This document shows positions 8,000-17,557 of a DNA stretch of 64,000 nt, one piece after another. Position 1 is the first letter of the stretch. Every line of letters starts with the position of its first letter. The notes beneath the pieces are model-generated. The model worked only from the letters and a program-made list of their open reading frames with translations, was not told where the DNA came from and did no database searches. The stretch is from PFL25 sp046260155 (GTDB lineage Bacteria > Chloroflexota > Anaerolineae > Anaerolineales > UBA4823). Both the position numbers and the translations under genes were made by a program. The stretch spans positions 1-64,000 of the forward strand of contig JBJYXV010000007.1 in NCBI GenBank assembly GCA_046260155.1. Reading direction: 5' to 3'.

Positions 8000-9355
8000 A
8001 TGCTTGACCAGGATCAAGCCAGAGAATTAACCCGAGGGATAATTAATCTCTGCGGGAAAGACAGCGCGGAATTGATCCTAATTTACAAGGATCATGCTTT
8101 AACTCGCTTCGCGAACAATACGATCCACCAGAATGTCGCCGAGCTTGATTTCTCCGTATACCTGAGGCTGCAACTCGGCAAGCGGGTAGGAAAAGCTTCA
8201 ACCAACCACCTGGATGATAAAGCGCTTGAAGAATTAATCGACCACGCCAGGGCGAATGCTGCCGCCAGCCCGGAGGATCCTGACTTTCCAGGTTTTCCTG
8301 AAGGAAGTGATTACAAACCCATCTCAGCCTATGACTCTCCAACCGCGAACCTTTCACCCGCGGCACGCGCTGACCAGGTAGCCATCGTCTGCCGCCTGGC
8401 AGAAGAAAAGGGACTCAATGCTTCCGGAGCCTATTCCTGCGGAACGAATGGATTCAGCGTGGCGAATTCCCAAGGACTGTTTGCCTTTCACTTGTCCACC
8501 GAGGCTGATTTTCAAACCGTTGTCATGGCTTCCGATTCATCGGGGCGCGCCCAATCTTCTGCCTGGAAAGTCGCCGAAATCGATCCAGAATCAATCGCAG
8601 GAGAGGCGATTCAAAAAGCAGAGTCAGGTCAGAACCCGCAGATTATTCAGCCTGGAAATTATCCGGTTATCCTCGATCCGTACGTGACCGATGACCTGCT
8701 GGATATGCTGAATATGTCCGGCATGGGTGGGCAAATGGTATTGGATGGCAGGTCTTGGATGAACGATCGCATAGGTGATCCGATCATGAGCCCTCAGGTC
8801 AACATCTGGGATGATGGTCTTGATCCAGGTGGTATGCCAATGCCATTCGATGCGGAGGGTACTCCAAAACAAAAAGTGGATATCATTTCTCGGGGAGTCG
8901 CTGCTGGCCCGGTATATGATCGCGCAACCGCTGTAAAAGCCGGCACTCAAAGCACCGGGCACGCGCTTCCACCGTATTTCCCTTCCTTCTTGCAGGACAG
9001 AGGTCCGCTTGGACTCAACCTGTTCATGGATTCAGGAAAAGCAAGCCTTAAGGAAATGATCTCAAGCACCTCCAAAGGCCTGTACATCACCCGATTTTGG
9101 TATACGCGCCTGGTCCACCCGCGTGACTGTATTGTTACCGGCATGACAAGGGATGGTGTATTTTGGGTTGACCAGGGAGAGATCGCTTTCCCAGTGAAGA
9201 ATCTACGCTTTACACAATCCTACGTGGACGCGTTAGCGAACGTAGAGTCAATCGGCAGCGATATACGATTAATAAAATCCGAGTATGGCAGCTACGCAAA
9301 GCGAGTACCTGCTCTAAAATTGGGTGGATTCAATTTTACCGGGGTTACTGCTTAG
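8000..9355 (+). CDS. pmbA: PmbA/TldE-family protease partner
   Basis: A 451-residue protein of the PmbA/TldE half of the family. It shows the typical opening with RFANNTIHQNV (about 37-47) and the C-terminal region with VTGMTRDGVFWVDQGEI, and has no HExxxH, as expected for the non-catalytic half of the heterodimer. The ATG follows a good ribosome site (AGGAACAGGAG). It lies downstream of tldD in the same direction. The pair probably clears or processes peptides; no ribosomally made peptide precursor is visible nearby. Confidence 0.88.
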   Translation: MLDQDQARELTRGIINLCGKDSAELILIYKDHALTRFANNTIHQNVAELDFSVYLRLQLGKRVGKASTNHLDDKALEELIDHARANAAASPEDPDFPGFPEGSDYKPISAYDSPTANLSPAARADQVAIVCRLAEEKGLNASGAYSCGTNGFSVANSQGLFAFHLSTEADFQTVVMASDSSGRAQSSAWKVAEIDPESIAGEAIQKAESGQNPQIIQPGNYPVILDPYVTDDLLDMLNMSGMGGQMVLDGRSWMNDRIGDPIMSPQVNIWDDGLDPGGMPMPFDAEGTPKQKVDIISRGVAAGPVYDRATAVKAGTQSTGHALPPYFPSFLQDRGPLGLNLFMDSGKASLKEMISSTSKGLYITRFWYTRLVHPRDCIVTGMTRDGVFWVDQGEIAFPVKNLRFTQSYVDALANVESIGSDIRLIKSEYGSYAKRVPALKLGGFNFTGVTA

Positions 9356-9371
9356 AATTTCCTCTCCAGGA

Positions 9372-10313
9372 TTAGATCCTCTCGACTTTTTGGCATTTAT
9401 CGCGTTTCACCTGGAAAAAATCAAAATCCCGCGCCACGGCAGTTTGTGGAAAAACCTCCTGAGCTTCAGACAACACATCCCGCTCCCTGTAGCGGCGAGA
9501 GATATGGGTCAAGATCAGGTTTTTAATTTCCGCGTCCCGGGCTAATTCTGCAGCCTGTCGGGCGGTGAGGTGGGCAAAATCGCGCGCCATTTCAAATTCT
9601 TCATGCAGGTAAGTAGCCTCGATCACCAGCAGGTCTGCTTGGTGGCATACATCAAGTAGATTGTCTGTGCGCCCAGAATCACCTACATGAATCATGCGCG
9701 TGCCCGGCCTGGCGGGTCCAAGCACCTGGTCCGGTTCGATCAAACGCCCGTCGGGTAATTGAACCACTTGACCTGCAACTAATTTCCCCCGCAGCGGGCC
9801 TGGAGGGATATCCAGGATTTCGGCTTCGCGCTCCAGAAAGGGACGGCGCGGTTCTTCTTCAAACAGATATCCAAAGCAATCTGGGCCGCGGTGGTGGACT
9901 GGGAATGCGGATACAGAGAAACCATCCGCTTCAAAGAGCACGCCTGGTTCTACCTCGATCAGATGGATTCTCAAAGGAGGACGGGCGCCACGCAGTACTA
10001 CTCCAAATACAAGATCACGAATGCGTTCTAATGCCCAGCGCCCAGCATATATTTCCAATTCCTCGATCGCTTCCCAACGTGAAAAAGTGGATAACAAACC
10101 AGCCAGTCCGAGAATATGATCCAGGTGTCCATGGGTGATCAATATGCGGTTTAAGCGTTTAAAACCGAGCCCCGATTTCAATATCTGGCGCTGTGTTCCC
10201 TCGCCACAATCGATCAGGAAGCGGTATTCATCGTGTTTCACCACCTGCGCAGTGAGGCCCCTATGGATTGAAGGAGCAGAAGCTGACGTACCCAGAAAGA
10301 TGATGTCAAACAT
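9372..10313 (-). CDS. rnz: Ribonuclease Z (tRNA 3' endonuclease)
   Basis: A 313-residue MBL-fold nuclease that cuts the 3' trailer from tRNA precursors. It starts with MFDIIFLGTSASAP, and carries LIDCGEGTQRQI (about 33-44) and the metal motif ITHGHLDHILGL (about 59-70). The PVHH and HVGDSGRTDN segments and LTHISRRY near the C-terminus complete the tRNase Z set. The tRNAs in this window lack encoded CCA, which fits processing by RNase Z followed by CCA addition. It converges on pmbA with only 16 bases between the two stops. Confidence 0.93.
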   Translation of the reverse strand: MFDIIFLGTSASAPSIHRGLTAQVVKHDEYRFLIDCGEGTQRQILKSGLGFKRLNRILITHGHLDHILGLAGLLSTFSRWEAIEELEIYAGRWALERIRDLVFGVVLRGARPPLRIHLIEVEPGVLFEADGFSVSAFPVHHRGPDCFGYLFEEEPRRPFLEREAEILDIPPGPLRGKLVAGQVVQLPDGRLIEPDQVLGPARPGTRMIHVGDSGRTDNLLDVCHQADLLVIEATYLHEEFEMARDFAHLTARQAAELARDAEIKNLILTHISRRYRERDVLSEAQEVFPQTAVARDFDFFQVKRDKCQKVERI

Positions 10314-10500
10314 GTTGGCTGCCTGGCATGCGATTAACTACCTGCTGAATATCCAACGTGCTGTGCAATAAGAATTGTACCTTAACTCGTCCCTGCCTCC
10401 CGACCTGAACAGGCTCTCGCACCACACATCACGGATTGAGGGTTTGTCAGACCATTTGTGCTATAATCCTCGCAACTAGTCAATCAAACTATAAAGCATT
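10314..10500. promoter_or_regulatory. Divergent spacer between rnz and ftsK
   Basis: This 187-base spacer holds the start regions of two divergent genes. On the plus strand a TATAAT box lies at 10462-10467 with TTGAGG (10436) and TTGTCA (10444) as imperfectly spaced -35 candidates. I see no clear minus-strand promoter and no Shine-Dalgarno directly ahead of ftsK. Confidence 0.4.
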
Positions 10501-12786
10501 ATGCCAACCAAAAAGACTGCAAAATCTTCAAGAAAAAACAAGCGTTCGTCGGCAAAAAATTCAGGTCGCAAGACAGCAAAAACGCGTCAGGATTCAGTTC
10601 AACCATCCTTCTGGAGCAGTCTGACTCTTGACCGCAAGCTGGATATACTCGGCATCGGTCTGGTACTTATCGGTTTGCTGACGCTGCTCAGCCTGCTCTC
10701 AAGTAATAACGGTTGGCTATCAAGCAGCTGGCTGGCGCTGATCGGAAAATCTTTTGGTTGGGGTATGTATATCCTGCCAGTTGGGTTAATGGGACTTGGC
10801 TTGTGGTTAATACTGCGCCACTTTGAGCAACTTCCCCAACTTGAGCCCACTCGCCTGGTCGGAGTATTCTTGTTCTTCACCTTATTGCTTGGTTGGCTGC
10901 ACTTGTTTAGCTTTCCGAGCAACCGGGCAGAGATATTCAACCTTGCTTCCCAAAGCCAGGGGGGCGGTTATCTGGGAGGCATCCTGCTCGCACTTCTGCA
11001 GCCCAATTTTGGTTGGCAAGGGGCAGCGGTAACCCTGGCAGCAGGGACCATTATCGCGCTGGCTTTCCTCCTCCAATTATCTGTACCGGAATTGTTCGGC
11101 TGGTTGGCTCCGATTGCTGCCTGGTTTCGGGATGCCTGGGGTAATTTGTATACACAGGCTGTTACAAAAACCCGCGGGGCTGCTCCAACGAACAAAGGAC
11201 AGCTTCCTCCCGGTGGACCGCGAACAGAGATTGAATCATCCCAAACACACCGTGCATCCCTTGGTTTAAACTCTCCAGACGAGTCCAGTACACCGGTAGA
11301 GTGGTTCCTGCCAGTAATCGATGAAATCCTGGAATCTGGTGAAGATTTTTCCTTCGATGACGAGTTTGATCGCCAGCGCGCCCGGTTGATCGAAGATACC
11401 CTGGCTTCCTTCGGTGCACCTGCCAAGGTGGTAGAAATCAATCGCGGCCCAACGATCACCCAATTTGGTGTTGAACCTGGTTTCACCGATTCGCGCGGTG
11501 GGCAAATGAGAGTTCGGGTGAACAAGATATCCTCCCTGGCAGATGACCTGGCACTGACCCTATCTGCCAAGCGGATTCGAATCCAGGCACCTGTACCTGG
11601 AAAGAACTTTGTCGGTATTGAGGTACCAAACGAATCGATTTCCTTGGTAGCACTGCGCGATGTTCTCGAGAGCGAAGCTTTCCAACGTCTAAAATCACCG
11701 CTCCGTTTTGCCCTCGGGCAGGATGTCGCCGGGAATCCAGCTGCAGCAGACTTGGCCGCCATGCCCCACCTGCTGATCGCAGGGGCTACTGGTTCAGGTA
11801 AATCAGTCTCGGTAAATGCGATCATCTGCGGGCTGCTACTTAACAATACGCCAGACGATTTACGGCTCCTGATGGTCGATCCAAAGAGGGTGGAATTAAC
11901 CAGCTATAATGGCATACCCCATTTACTGGCTCCCGTTGTGGTAGATTTGGAGCGCGTGGTCGGGGCCTTGCAGTGGGTAGCCCGCGAGATGGACCAGCGC
12001 TACCAGAGGCTGGCAGATAACGGTGCTCGCAATATCGTCGACTTCAACAACAGGTTGACGAGCCAGGGCGAGAGCAGGTTGCCTTACCTGGTAGTGGTGA
12101 TCGATGAGCTGGCTGATTTAATGATGTTGGCCCCCGATGAAACCGAACGAACGATCACCCGCCTGGCCCAATTAGCGCGCGCAACCGGCATCCACCTGGT
12201 GATCTCCACCCAACGCCCTTCAGTGGATGTTGTCACCGGCTTGATCAAAGCTAATTTTCCAGCCCGGATCGCTTTCGCTGTGGCCTCTGGTGTCGACAGC
12301 CGGGTGATCCTTGATCAACCAGGGGCAGAACGCTTGCTTGGGCAAGGTGATATGCTCTTCCAGGCACCAGATGCGGCTGCTCCTATCCGTTTGCAGGGCA
12401 CATTTGTCTCCGATCCCGAAATTCAGCGGTTGGTAACTTTCTGGCGCCGTCAGTCGGGTAACCTGGATGCAGCGCCCATGGCGACCGGGGGAGTCGTCGA
12501 TGAACTGCCGCGTGGCGTTCCTCTGAAGCAGATTCCACTCTGGGAACAGATGGAACCCGAAGAGGACCTAGACCCGCTATTTGATGAAGCTGTAGACCTG
12601 GTGCGGCGTCAGGGGCGTGCCTCGATATCCATGCTGCAGCGCCGCCTGCGCATTGGGTACACTCGTGCCGCCCGTTTGATCGAAACCATGCAGGAAAAGG
12701 AGATCGTCGGTCCCACCCAGCCCGGGTCCCAAGGACTGGAAGTGCTGGATTACGGGCCAGCTGCACCGCCCATTGGAGAAGAGTAA
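10501..12786 (+). CDS. ftsK: DNA translocase FtsK/SpoIIIE
   Basis: A 761-residue septal DNA pump that moves chromosome ends during division. The N-terminus is Lys/Arg/Ser-rich (1-35), then hydrophobic segments near 48-68, 78-101, 118-140, 155-178 and 183-203 anchor it. The linker is short compared with E. coli FtsK. The motor shows Walker A GATGSGKSVSVNA (about 428-440), Walker B YLVVVIDELADLMML and the STQRPSVDVVTG motif. The C-terminal winged-helix gamma domain, which reads KOPS-like DNA sequences, is seen around SISMLQRRLRIGYTRAARL. It is complete. Confidence 0.95.
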   Translation: MPTKKTAKSSRKNKRSSAKNSGRKTAKTRQDSVQPSFWSSLTLDRKLDILGIGLVLIGLLTLLSLLSSNNGWLSSSWLALIGKSFGWGMYILPVGLMGLGLWLILRHFEQLPQLEPTRLVGVFLFFTLLLGWLHLFSFPSNRAEIFNLASQSQGGGYLGGILLALLQPNFGWQGAAVTLAAGTIIALAFLLQLSVPELFGWLAPIAAWFRDAWGNLYTQAVTKTRGAAPTNKGQLPPGGPRTEIESSQTHRASLGLNSPDESSTPVEWFLPVIDEILESGEDFSFDDEFDRQRARLIEDTLASFGAPAKVVEINRGPTITQFGVEPGFTDSRGGQMRVRVNKISSLADDLALTLSAKRIRIQAPVPGKNFVGIEVPNESISLVALRDVLESEAFQRLKSPLRFALGQDVAGNPAAADLAAMPHLLIAGATGSGKSVSVNAIICGLLLNNTPDDLRLLMVDPKRVELTSYNGIPHLLAPVVVDLERVVGALQWVAREMDQRYQRLADNGARNIVDFNNRLTSQGESRLPYLVVVIDELADLMMLAPDETERTITRLAQLARATGIHLVISTQRPSVDVVTGLIKANFPARIAFAVASGVDSRVILDQPGAERLLGQGDMLFQAPDAAAPIRLQGTFVSDPEIQRLVTFWRRQSGNLDAAPMATGGVVDELPRGVPLKQIPLWEQMEPEEDLDPLFDEAVDLVRRQGRASISMLQRRLRIGYTRAARLIETMQEKEIVGPTQPGSQGLEVLDYGPAAPPIGEE

Positions 12787-12849
12787 CCCAAATTTTGGGC
12801 GATCTTTTAGGGAATGTATCTTCTAAACAGGCTAATTATTCATTAACCA

Positions 12850-12876
12850 TCAGCCAGGATTGGGCTGAGGTATAAT
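12850..12876 (+). promoter_or_regulatory. Inverted repeat plus -10 box; leaderless start predicted
   Basis: TCAGCC (12850-12855) and GGCTGA (12863-12868) form an inverted repeat that sits where the -35 box would be, directly before TATAAT (12871-12876). Only seven bases separate the -10 box from the ATG at 12884 and there is no Shine-Dalgarno, so the transcript should begin at the start codon. The repeat could be an operator or simply a weak hairpin behind ftsK. Confidence 0.5.
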
Positions 12877-12883
12877 CGCCAGC

Positions 12884-14194
12884 ATGGCAAAGCGCCTTCT
12901 GGGCTTCTCCCTGGTGATGGTTTGCATACTTTGCCTGGCAAGCATTGTCATCTATAACCTTCCCCCTGTTCACGAAAGTCTATCCTGGCGGCTGGCAAAC
13001 CTGCGGAGCCAGGCTCGGCGCATGATTAATCCCCCAGAACAGGTCGTTTTCGTCCCGCAAGAACAGCTCGATATCATTGTGCAGAACACCCTGGCTGCCC
13101 TGACTCCTTCACCAACAGCGACCATTACCCCAGGGACTGTCTTGCCGGTAACGGTGAGCGAACCAGGTTCAACTGCCACGCCGACTGTGACTCCTACCAT
13201 GACGCCCTCGCCTACTCCCATTCCAGACCAGTTCTTGCTTACCGGAATCCGCCATGAATACCAGAAATTCAACAACTGCGGTCCTGCCAATCTCTCCATG
13301 GCGCTCTCCTTTTGGGGTTGGGAAGGAAATCAAAACGTTACCGGCAGTTATCTGCGCTACAGTGAATTTGACAAGAACGTCATGCCTAGCGAGATGTTGG
13401 CATTCGTTGAAGATACCACCGAATTAGAAGCGCTTATTCGGGTGGGGGGCGACCTGCAGTTGATTAAAAACCTGATCGCCGCCGGATTTCCTGTGGTGAT
13501 AGAGAAAGGCTATGATCCCCCAGATGACGACTGGATGGGCCACTACCTGACTTTGAATGGATACGACGACTCCCAGGAAAAGTTTACTGCTCAAGATTCA
13601 CTGATCATGCCAGATTACCCCTTACCTTACGAGATGGTTGAGCAGCGTTGGCGAGATTTCAACAATGTTTACCTGGTGATCTATCCAAAAGAGCGCAGTG
13701 ATCAGCTAGCTTCCATTCTTGGTCCTCAATCAGATCGCAACACAAACTTCGCATCTGCTGTCCAGAATGCGCGCCAGGAGATTGAGCAGCTCACCGGGCG
13801 TGAATTATATTTTGCCTGGTTCAACCTGGGCAGCAACCTGCTGGCACTTGATGATTATAACGGTGCAGCGGCTGCTTACGACCAGGCTTTCGCGGTATAT
13901 CCCACCATCCCTGAAGATGAAAGACCCTGGCGGGTTATGTGGTACCAGGATGGACCTTACGATGCGTATTACCACATGCAACGCTACCAGGACGTCATCA
14001 ACCTGGCAAATAATACCTTTTTCGCCCTGGGTGAGTACACCCTGGAAGAATCCTTCTACTGGCGCGGGATGGCAAAGCTGGCTTTGGATGACTTCAATGG
14101 GGCTGTTTTCGACCTCAAAAAAACACTGGAATTGAACCCCCGCTACACCCCCGCTCAAATTACCCTGGAAGAGCTGGGTATTGACGCGAACTGA
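12884..14194 (+). CDS. Exported C39-like peptidase domain protein with TPRs (copy 1)
   Basis: A 436-residue protein. Residues about 5-25 are a signal anchor, followed by a Thr/Pro-rich linker (about 70-112). A C39-like papain-fold domain (PF13529 type) follows: the Cys is in NNCGPANLSMAL (about 131-142) and the His in WMGHYLTLNGYDD (about 221-233), with QDSL as likely third part. The C-terminal third has tetratricopeptide-type repeats (LGSNLLALDDYNGAAAAYD and AKLALDDFNGAVFDL). It should act outside the membrane, perhaps cutting peptides or peptide crosslinks. The next gene is a paralogue with the same layout. Confidence 0.8.
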   Translation: MAKRLLGFSLVMVCILCLASIVIYNLPPVHESLSWRLANLRSQARRMINPPEQVVFVPQEQLDIIVQNTLAALTPSPTATITPGTVLPVTVSEPGSTATPTVTPTMTPSPTPIPDQFLLTGIRHEYQKFNNCGPANLSMALSFWGWEGNQNVTGSYLRYSEFDKNVMPSEMLAFVEDTTELEALIRVGGDLQLIKNLIAAGFPVVIEKGYDPPDDDWMGHYLTLNGYDDSQEKFTAQDSLIMPDYPLPYEMVEQRWRDFNNVYLVIYPKERSDQLASILGPQSDRNTNFASAVQNARQEIEQLTGRELYFAWFNLGSNLLALDDYNGAAAAYDQAFAVYPTIPEDERPWRVMWYQDGPYDAYYHMQRYQDVINLANNTFFALGEYTLEESFYWRGMAKLALDDFNGAVFDLKKTLELNPRYTPAQITLEELGIDAN

Positions 14195-14216
14195 TTCTAC
14201 AGGTAATTAATTTCTT

Positions 14217-15536
14217 ATGCGCAGGTATATTTTTGCCGCCATTTTCATAATCTCACTTGGATGCTTGTTATTGATCGCGGTGTATAACATTCCGGCGGTT
14301 GAAAACAGGCTCGCACCGCGCCTCGACCTGCTGCGCACACGCATCGTATATGCTCTCAACCCACCAGAAGAAGCAGTTTTTATCCCCCAGGAGCAGGAAG
14401 AGCAGGCAACATTACCAGCGCTGACCGTTTCTCCGCTCACACCTTCGCCCAGCTCAACTATCACCCCCACCATTGAAGGTCCAACGAACACTCCTCTTCC
14501 TTCACCCACTGCAACGATCACGCCCACTCCGCTGCCAGAATCGGTCATCTTGGAAGGCGTCAAGTACGAGGATCAGCACAACCGGTGGAATTACTGCGGG
14601 CCAGCCAACCTGTCGATGGCACTTACTTTCTGGGGTTGGGACGGAAACCGGGACGTGGTCGGTGAATATATTAAACCCTCCGATGACGATAAGAACGTCA
14701 TGCCATACGAGATGCAGGATTTTGTCGAGACACAGACCGATGGTATGGCTGCCATGGTGCGAATGGGAGGAGATATAGAACTGATCAAACGCATGCTGGC
14801 AGCTGGTTTCCCGGTTGTAGCTGAGAAAGGTTATTATGAATACGACTATACCGGCCATCTGGGCTGGTTGGGGCACTACCAATTTATCAATGGCTACGAT
14901 GATACCCGGGGTGAATTTATTGTCCAGGACACCTACGTCGATGGCGGCCAGAATTACCACATCAGCTACGAGGATTTTAATCAGGGTTGGCGATCTTTTA
15001 ATTACACCCTGTTGATCGTTTACCCGCAAGAAATGGGAAACGAAGTGCTGGCCGCACTCGGGCCCTGGGCGGATCCTGCCTGGTCAGATCAGCATGCTTT
15101 AGAAATCGCCCAGGCAGAACTCCAGACCCTGGATGGTATTGATCAATTTTTTGCCCAATTTAATGAAGGTACAAGCCATGTCAACTTGCTGCAGTATGCA
15201 GATGCTGCAGCAGCGTTTGACCGCGCATTCGGCTTGTATGCCCAACTGGAAGATGATGATCAGCGTCCCTACCGCATCATGTGGTATCAGACCTGGCCTT
15301 ATTGGGCTTATTATTACACCGGTCGCTACCAGGATGTGATCGATCTGGCAGATACCACCTTGAATGATACGATCAGTAAACCCGTTTTGGAAGAGAGTTT
15401 TTATTGGCGCGCTTTGGCCCGGGAAGCCTTAGGAGATCTACCAGGAGCCATCGATGATTTTCGTGAATCAGTCCGTTTGAATCCCAATTTCGGTCCCGGG
15501 TGGGATCAATTGGCACGCTTGGGGGTCGAAGGATAA
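14217..15536 (+). CDS. Exported C39-like peptidase domain protein with TPRs (copy 2)
   Basis: A 439-residue tandem paralogue of the gene before it. The same parts are in the same order: membrane segment (about 3-21), Ser/Thr/Pro linker (about 70-105), C39-like domain with Cys in WNYCGPANLSMAL and His in LGHYQFINGYDD, then TPR-type repeats (DAAAAFDRAFGLY and ALGDLPGAIDDFRESV). The 22-base spacing suggests one transcript. The two copies keep the catalytic Cys and His but differ along most of their length, so the duplication is old and both copies are probably used. Confidence 0.8.
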   Translation: MRRYIFAAIFIISLGCLLLIAVYNIPAVENRLAPRLDLLRTRIVYALNPPEEAVFIPQEQEEQATLPALTVSPLTPSPSSTITPTIEGPTNTPLPSPTATITPTPLPESVILEGVKYEDQHNRWNYCGPANLSMALTFWGWDGNRDVVGEYIKPSDDDKNVMPYEMQDFVETQTDGMAAMVRMGGDIELIKRMLAAGFPVVAEKGYYEYDYTGHLGWLGHYQFINGYDDTRGEFIVQDTYVDGGQNYHISYEDFNQGWRSFNYTLLIVYPQEMGNEVLAALGPWADPAWSDQHALEIAQAELQTLDGIDQFFAQFNEGTSHVNLLQYADAAAAFDRAFGLYAQLEDDDQRPYRIMWYQTWPYWAYYYTGRYQDVIDLADTTLNDTISKPVLEESFYWRALAREALGDLPGAIDDFRESVRLNPNFGPGWDQLARLGVEG

Positions 15537-15541
15537 ATATC

Positions 15542-16789
15542 ATGGTGACCATATTACACTTCGCAGATGCACACATCGATATGGCAAACTATGGACGCCG
15601 TGATCCAGAAAGCGGATTGCCTTTCCGCGTGATCGACTTTCTTAAGTCTCTGGATTCAATCGTTGATACCGCTATTCAGGAAAAGGTTGACCTGGTCTTG
15701 TTCGCAGGTGATGCTTACAAAGACCGCAACCCTGCACCGACCTTCCAGCGAGAATGGGGAAGACGCATCTTTCGCTTATCAAAAGCTGGCATTCCCACGC
15801 TGCTGCTGGTTGGCAATCACGATTTGTCCCCCGCGCTGGGAAGGGCACACGCCATCGAAGAATTCAACACCCTGGAAGTACCACATGTGCATGTGATCAG
15901 CCAGCCATCTTTCTTGAAACCAGAGGATATCAGTGGTGTTCAACTACAAATTATGGCTTTACCCTGGATTTCACGTTCCGGGTTGCTGGCTCACCTGGGA
16001 GTACAACCCGGTGCCACCCAACCGGGACAGGTATATGAAGAGTTAGAGTCACGTTTAACGGAGCTCGTCGAGCGATGGTTCGAGCAGCTCGAACCGGGTT
16101 TACCTGTTGTGCTCACCGCCCACGCTTCAGTCCAGGGTGCTAAATACGGTGCAGAGAGGACTGTCATGCTGGGATCGGATCTGGTCTTGCCTGGAGCGCT
16201 TGTACGCGATCCACGCCTTGATTACGTCGCCCTGGGACATATCCACAGGCCACAAAATTTGAACGAGGACTCCCATCCCCCGGTAATCTATCCGGGTTCA
16301 ATCGAGCGGGTTGATTGGGGAGAAGCCAAAGATGATAAGTTCTTTGTGATCGCTGAAGTGGAACGAGGAAAGACAGATATCGAATGGCGGCAGCTGGCTG
16401 GTATCCGACCCTTCATCGATCGCTTCATCCACCTGGAATCCTCCGAACAGATCGATCGCCGCCTGCGTGACACCTTACCCTCTCAGGATCAAATGGCAGA
16501 TGCCATCGTACGCTTGACTGTTGAATACCCGCGCGACTGGGAAGCCTTGATCGATGATGCTGCCCTGCGGGAATACGCCCGGGATGCATTTGAGTTTCAC
16601 CTAGTTAAACATCCCCAGATCGAAGCACGCGTACGTATACCTGATGATCAAAATGTGGGCAGCATGTCTGCAATGGATCTGCTTGATCTTTACTGGAAAG
16701 CGAGCCACACCAAGGATGAGCACCTTCAGGCGCTAAACCAGCTGGCAAGCAAAGTGATCGGTGAGGTTACGCACAGGGATGAAAATTGA
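15542..16789 (+). CDS. sbcD: SbcD-like DNA repair exonuclease subunit
   Basis: A 415-residue calcineurin-like phosphoesterase of the SbcD/Mre11 type. The metal motifs appear in order: HFADAHIDM (about 6-14), FAGDAYKDRNP (53-63), LLVGNHD (about 92-98), LTAHAS (about 195-200) and ALGHIHRPQ (about 228-236). The ATG at 15542 is favoured because the motif begins right after it; a longer frame would run into the previous gene. The ATPase partner SbcC is not next to it, since the following gene is a HAD phosphatase. It may pair with an unlinked SbcC, so the symbol is provisional. Confidence 0.85.
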   Translation: MVTILHFADAHIDMANYGRRDPESGLPFRVIDFLKSLDSIVDTAIQEKVDLVLFAGDAYKDRNPAPTFQREWGRRIFRLSKAGIPTLLLVGNHDLSPALGRAHAIEEFNTLEVPHVHVISQPSFLKPEDISGVQLQIMALPWISRSGLLAHLGVQPGATQPGQVYEELESRLTELVERWFEQLEPGLPVVLTAHASVQGAKYGAERTVMLGSDLVLPGALVRDPRLDYVALGHIHRPQNLNEDSHPPVIYPGSIERVDWGEAKDDKFFVIAEVERGKTDIEWRQLAGIRPFIDRFIHLESSEQIDRRLRDTLPSQDQMADAIVRLTVEYPRDWEALIDDAALREYARDAFEFHLVKHPQIEARVRIPDDQNVGSMSAMDLLDLYWKASHTKDEHLQALNQLASKVIGEVTHRDEN

Positions 16790-16795
16790 TCAATA

Positions 16796-17530
16796 ATGAC
16801 GATCAAAGCTTTAATCTTCGATTTCGATGGATTAATCCTGGATACCGAGGTGCCAATCTACCAGTCCTGGCGTGAATTACTTCAAGACTATGGCTACAAT
16901 TTGACTCTGCACGACTGGCAAATCTGCATCGGCTCCGCTGAGGGAACAAGCCGTTTCTTTCAGGGTTTGGCAGATAAACTGGAGAAACCGCTGGATATGG
17001 AGGTAGAAGCACCCAAACGATTACACCGCGAGCTAGAAATGATCGCCGGACAACCGATCATGCCAGGGGTAGAGGATTACATCCAGCGCGCAACCGCAAT
17101 GGGTTTGAAGCTGGGAATTGCATCCAGCTCCCCTTGTAAGTGGGTGCTTGGGCATCTGGAGCAGCGTGAGTTGCGGGATTATTTTCATTGTATTTTGGCT
17201 GCGGACGATGTCGGCGCCACAAAACCTGACCCCACTTTATACCTAACCGCTCTCGATTGCCTGGGTGTCAGTGCCAACCAGGCGATCGCCTTCGAAGATT
17301 CGCCAAATGGAGTGCTGGCAGCGAGACGTGCTGGATTATATTGTGTCGCAGTCCCCAACTCACTGACCAGCCAGCTGCAGATCAAGCACGCAGACCTGCA
17401 GCTTGGTTCGCTTGAAGATCTAGATCTGGATGATTTGCTTGAATTGGTAAACCGGGAGATCGCTGCCAAAAGGACTGGTCAAGAAATATCCCCGCATACA
17501 GCAACTGCCACAGAACAAACTCGGGAATAA
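16796..17530 (+). CDS. HAD-superfamily sugar-phosphatase/phosphoglucomutase-like protein
   Basis: A 244-residue HAD subfamily IA protein. Motif I is IFDFDGLILDTE (about 7-18), motif II is IASSSP (about 108-113), motif III is the Lys in GATKPDPTLY and motif IV is AFEDSPNGVLAA. The cap domain is helical, as in beta-phosphoglucomutase and small-sugar phosphatases. It follows sbcD by six bases and is probably in the same operon. The exact substrate cannot be told. Confidence 0.88.
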   Translation: MTIKALIFDFDGLILDTEVPIYQSWRELLQDYGYNLTLHDWQICIGSAEGTSRFFQGLADKLEKPLDMEVEAPKRLHRELEMIAGQPIMPGVEDYIQRATAMGLKLGIASSSPCKWVLGHLEQRELRDYFHCILAADDVGATKPDPTLYLTALDCLGVSANQAIAFEDSPNGVLAARRAGLYCVAVPNSLTSQLQIKHADLQLGSLEDLDLDDLLELVNREIAAKRTGQEISPHTATATEQTRE

Positions 17531-17557
17531 TATTGAGATACAATTAAGGGACAAGAG

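Noticed and set aside
10968..11846. 292-codon open frame on the minus strand inside ftsK
   Set aside because: It is a mirror frame of the FtsK coding sequence, with no protein family likeness and no promoter.
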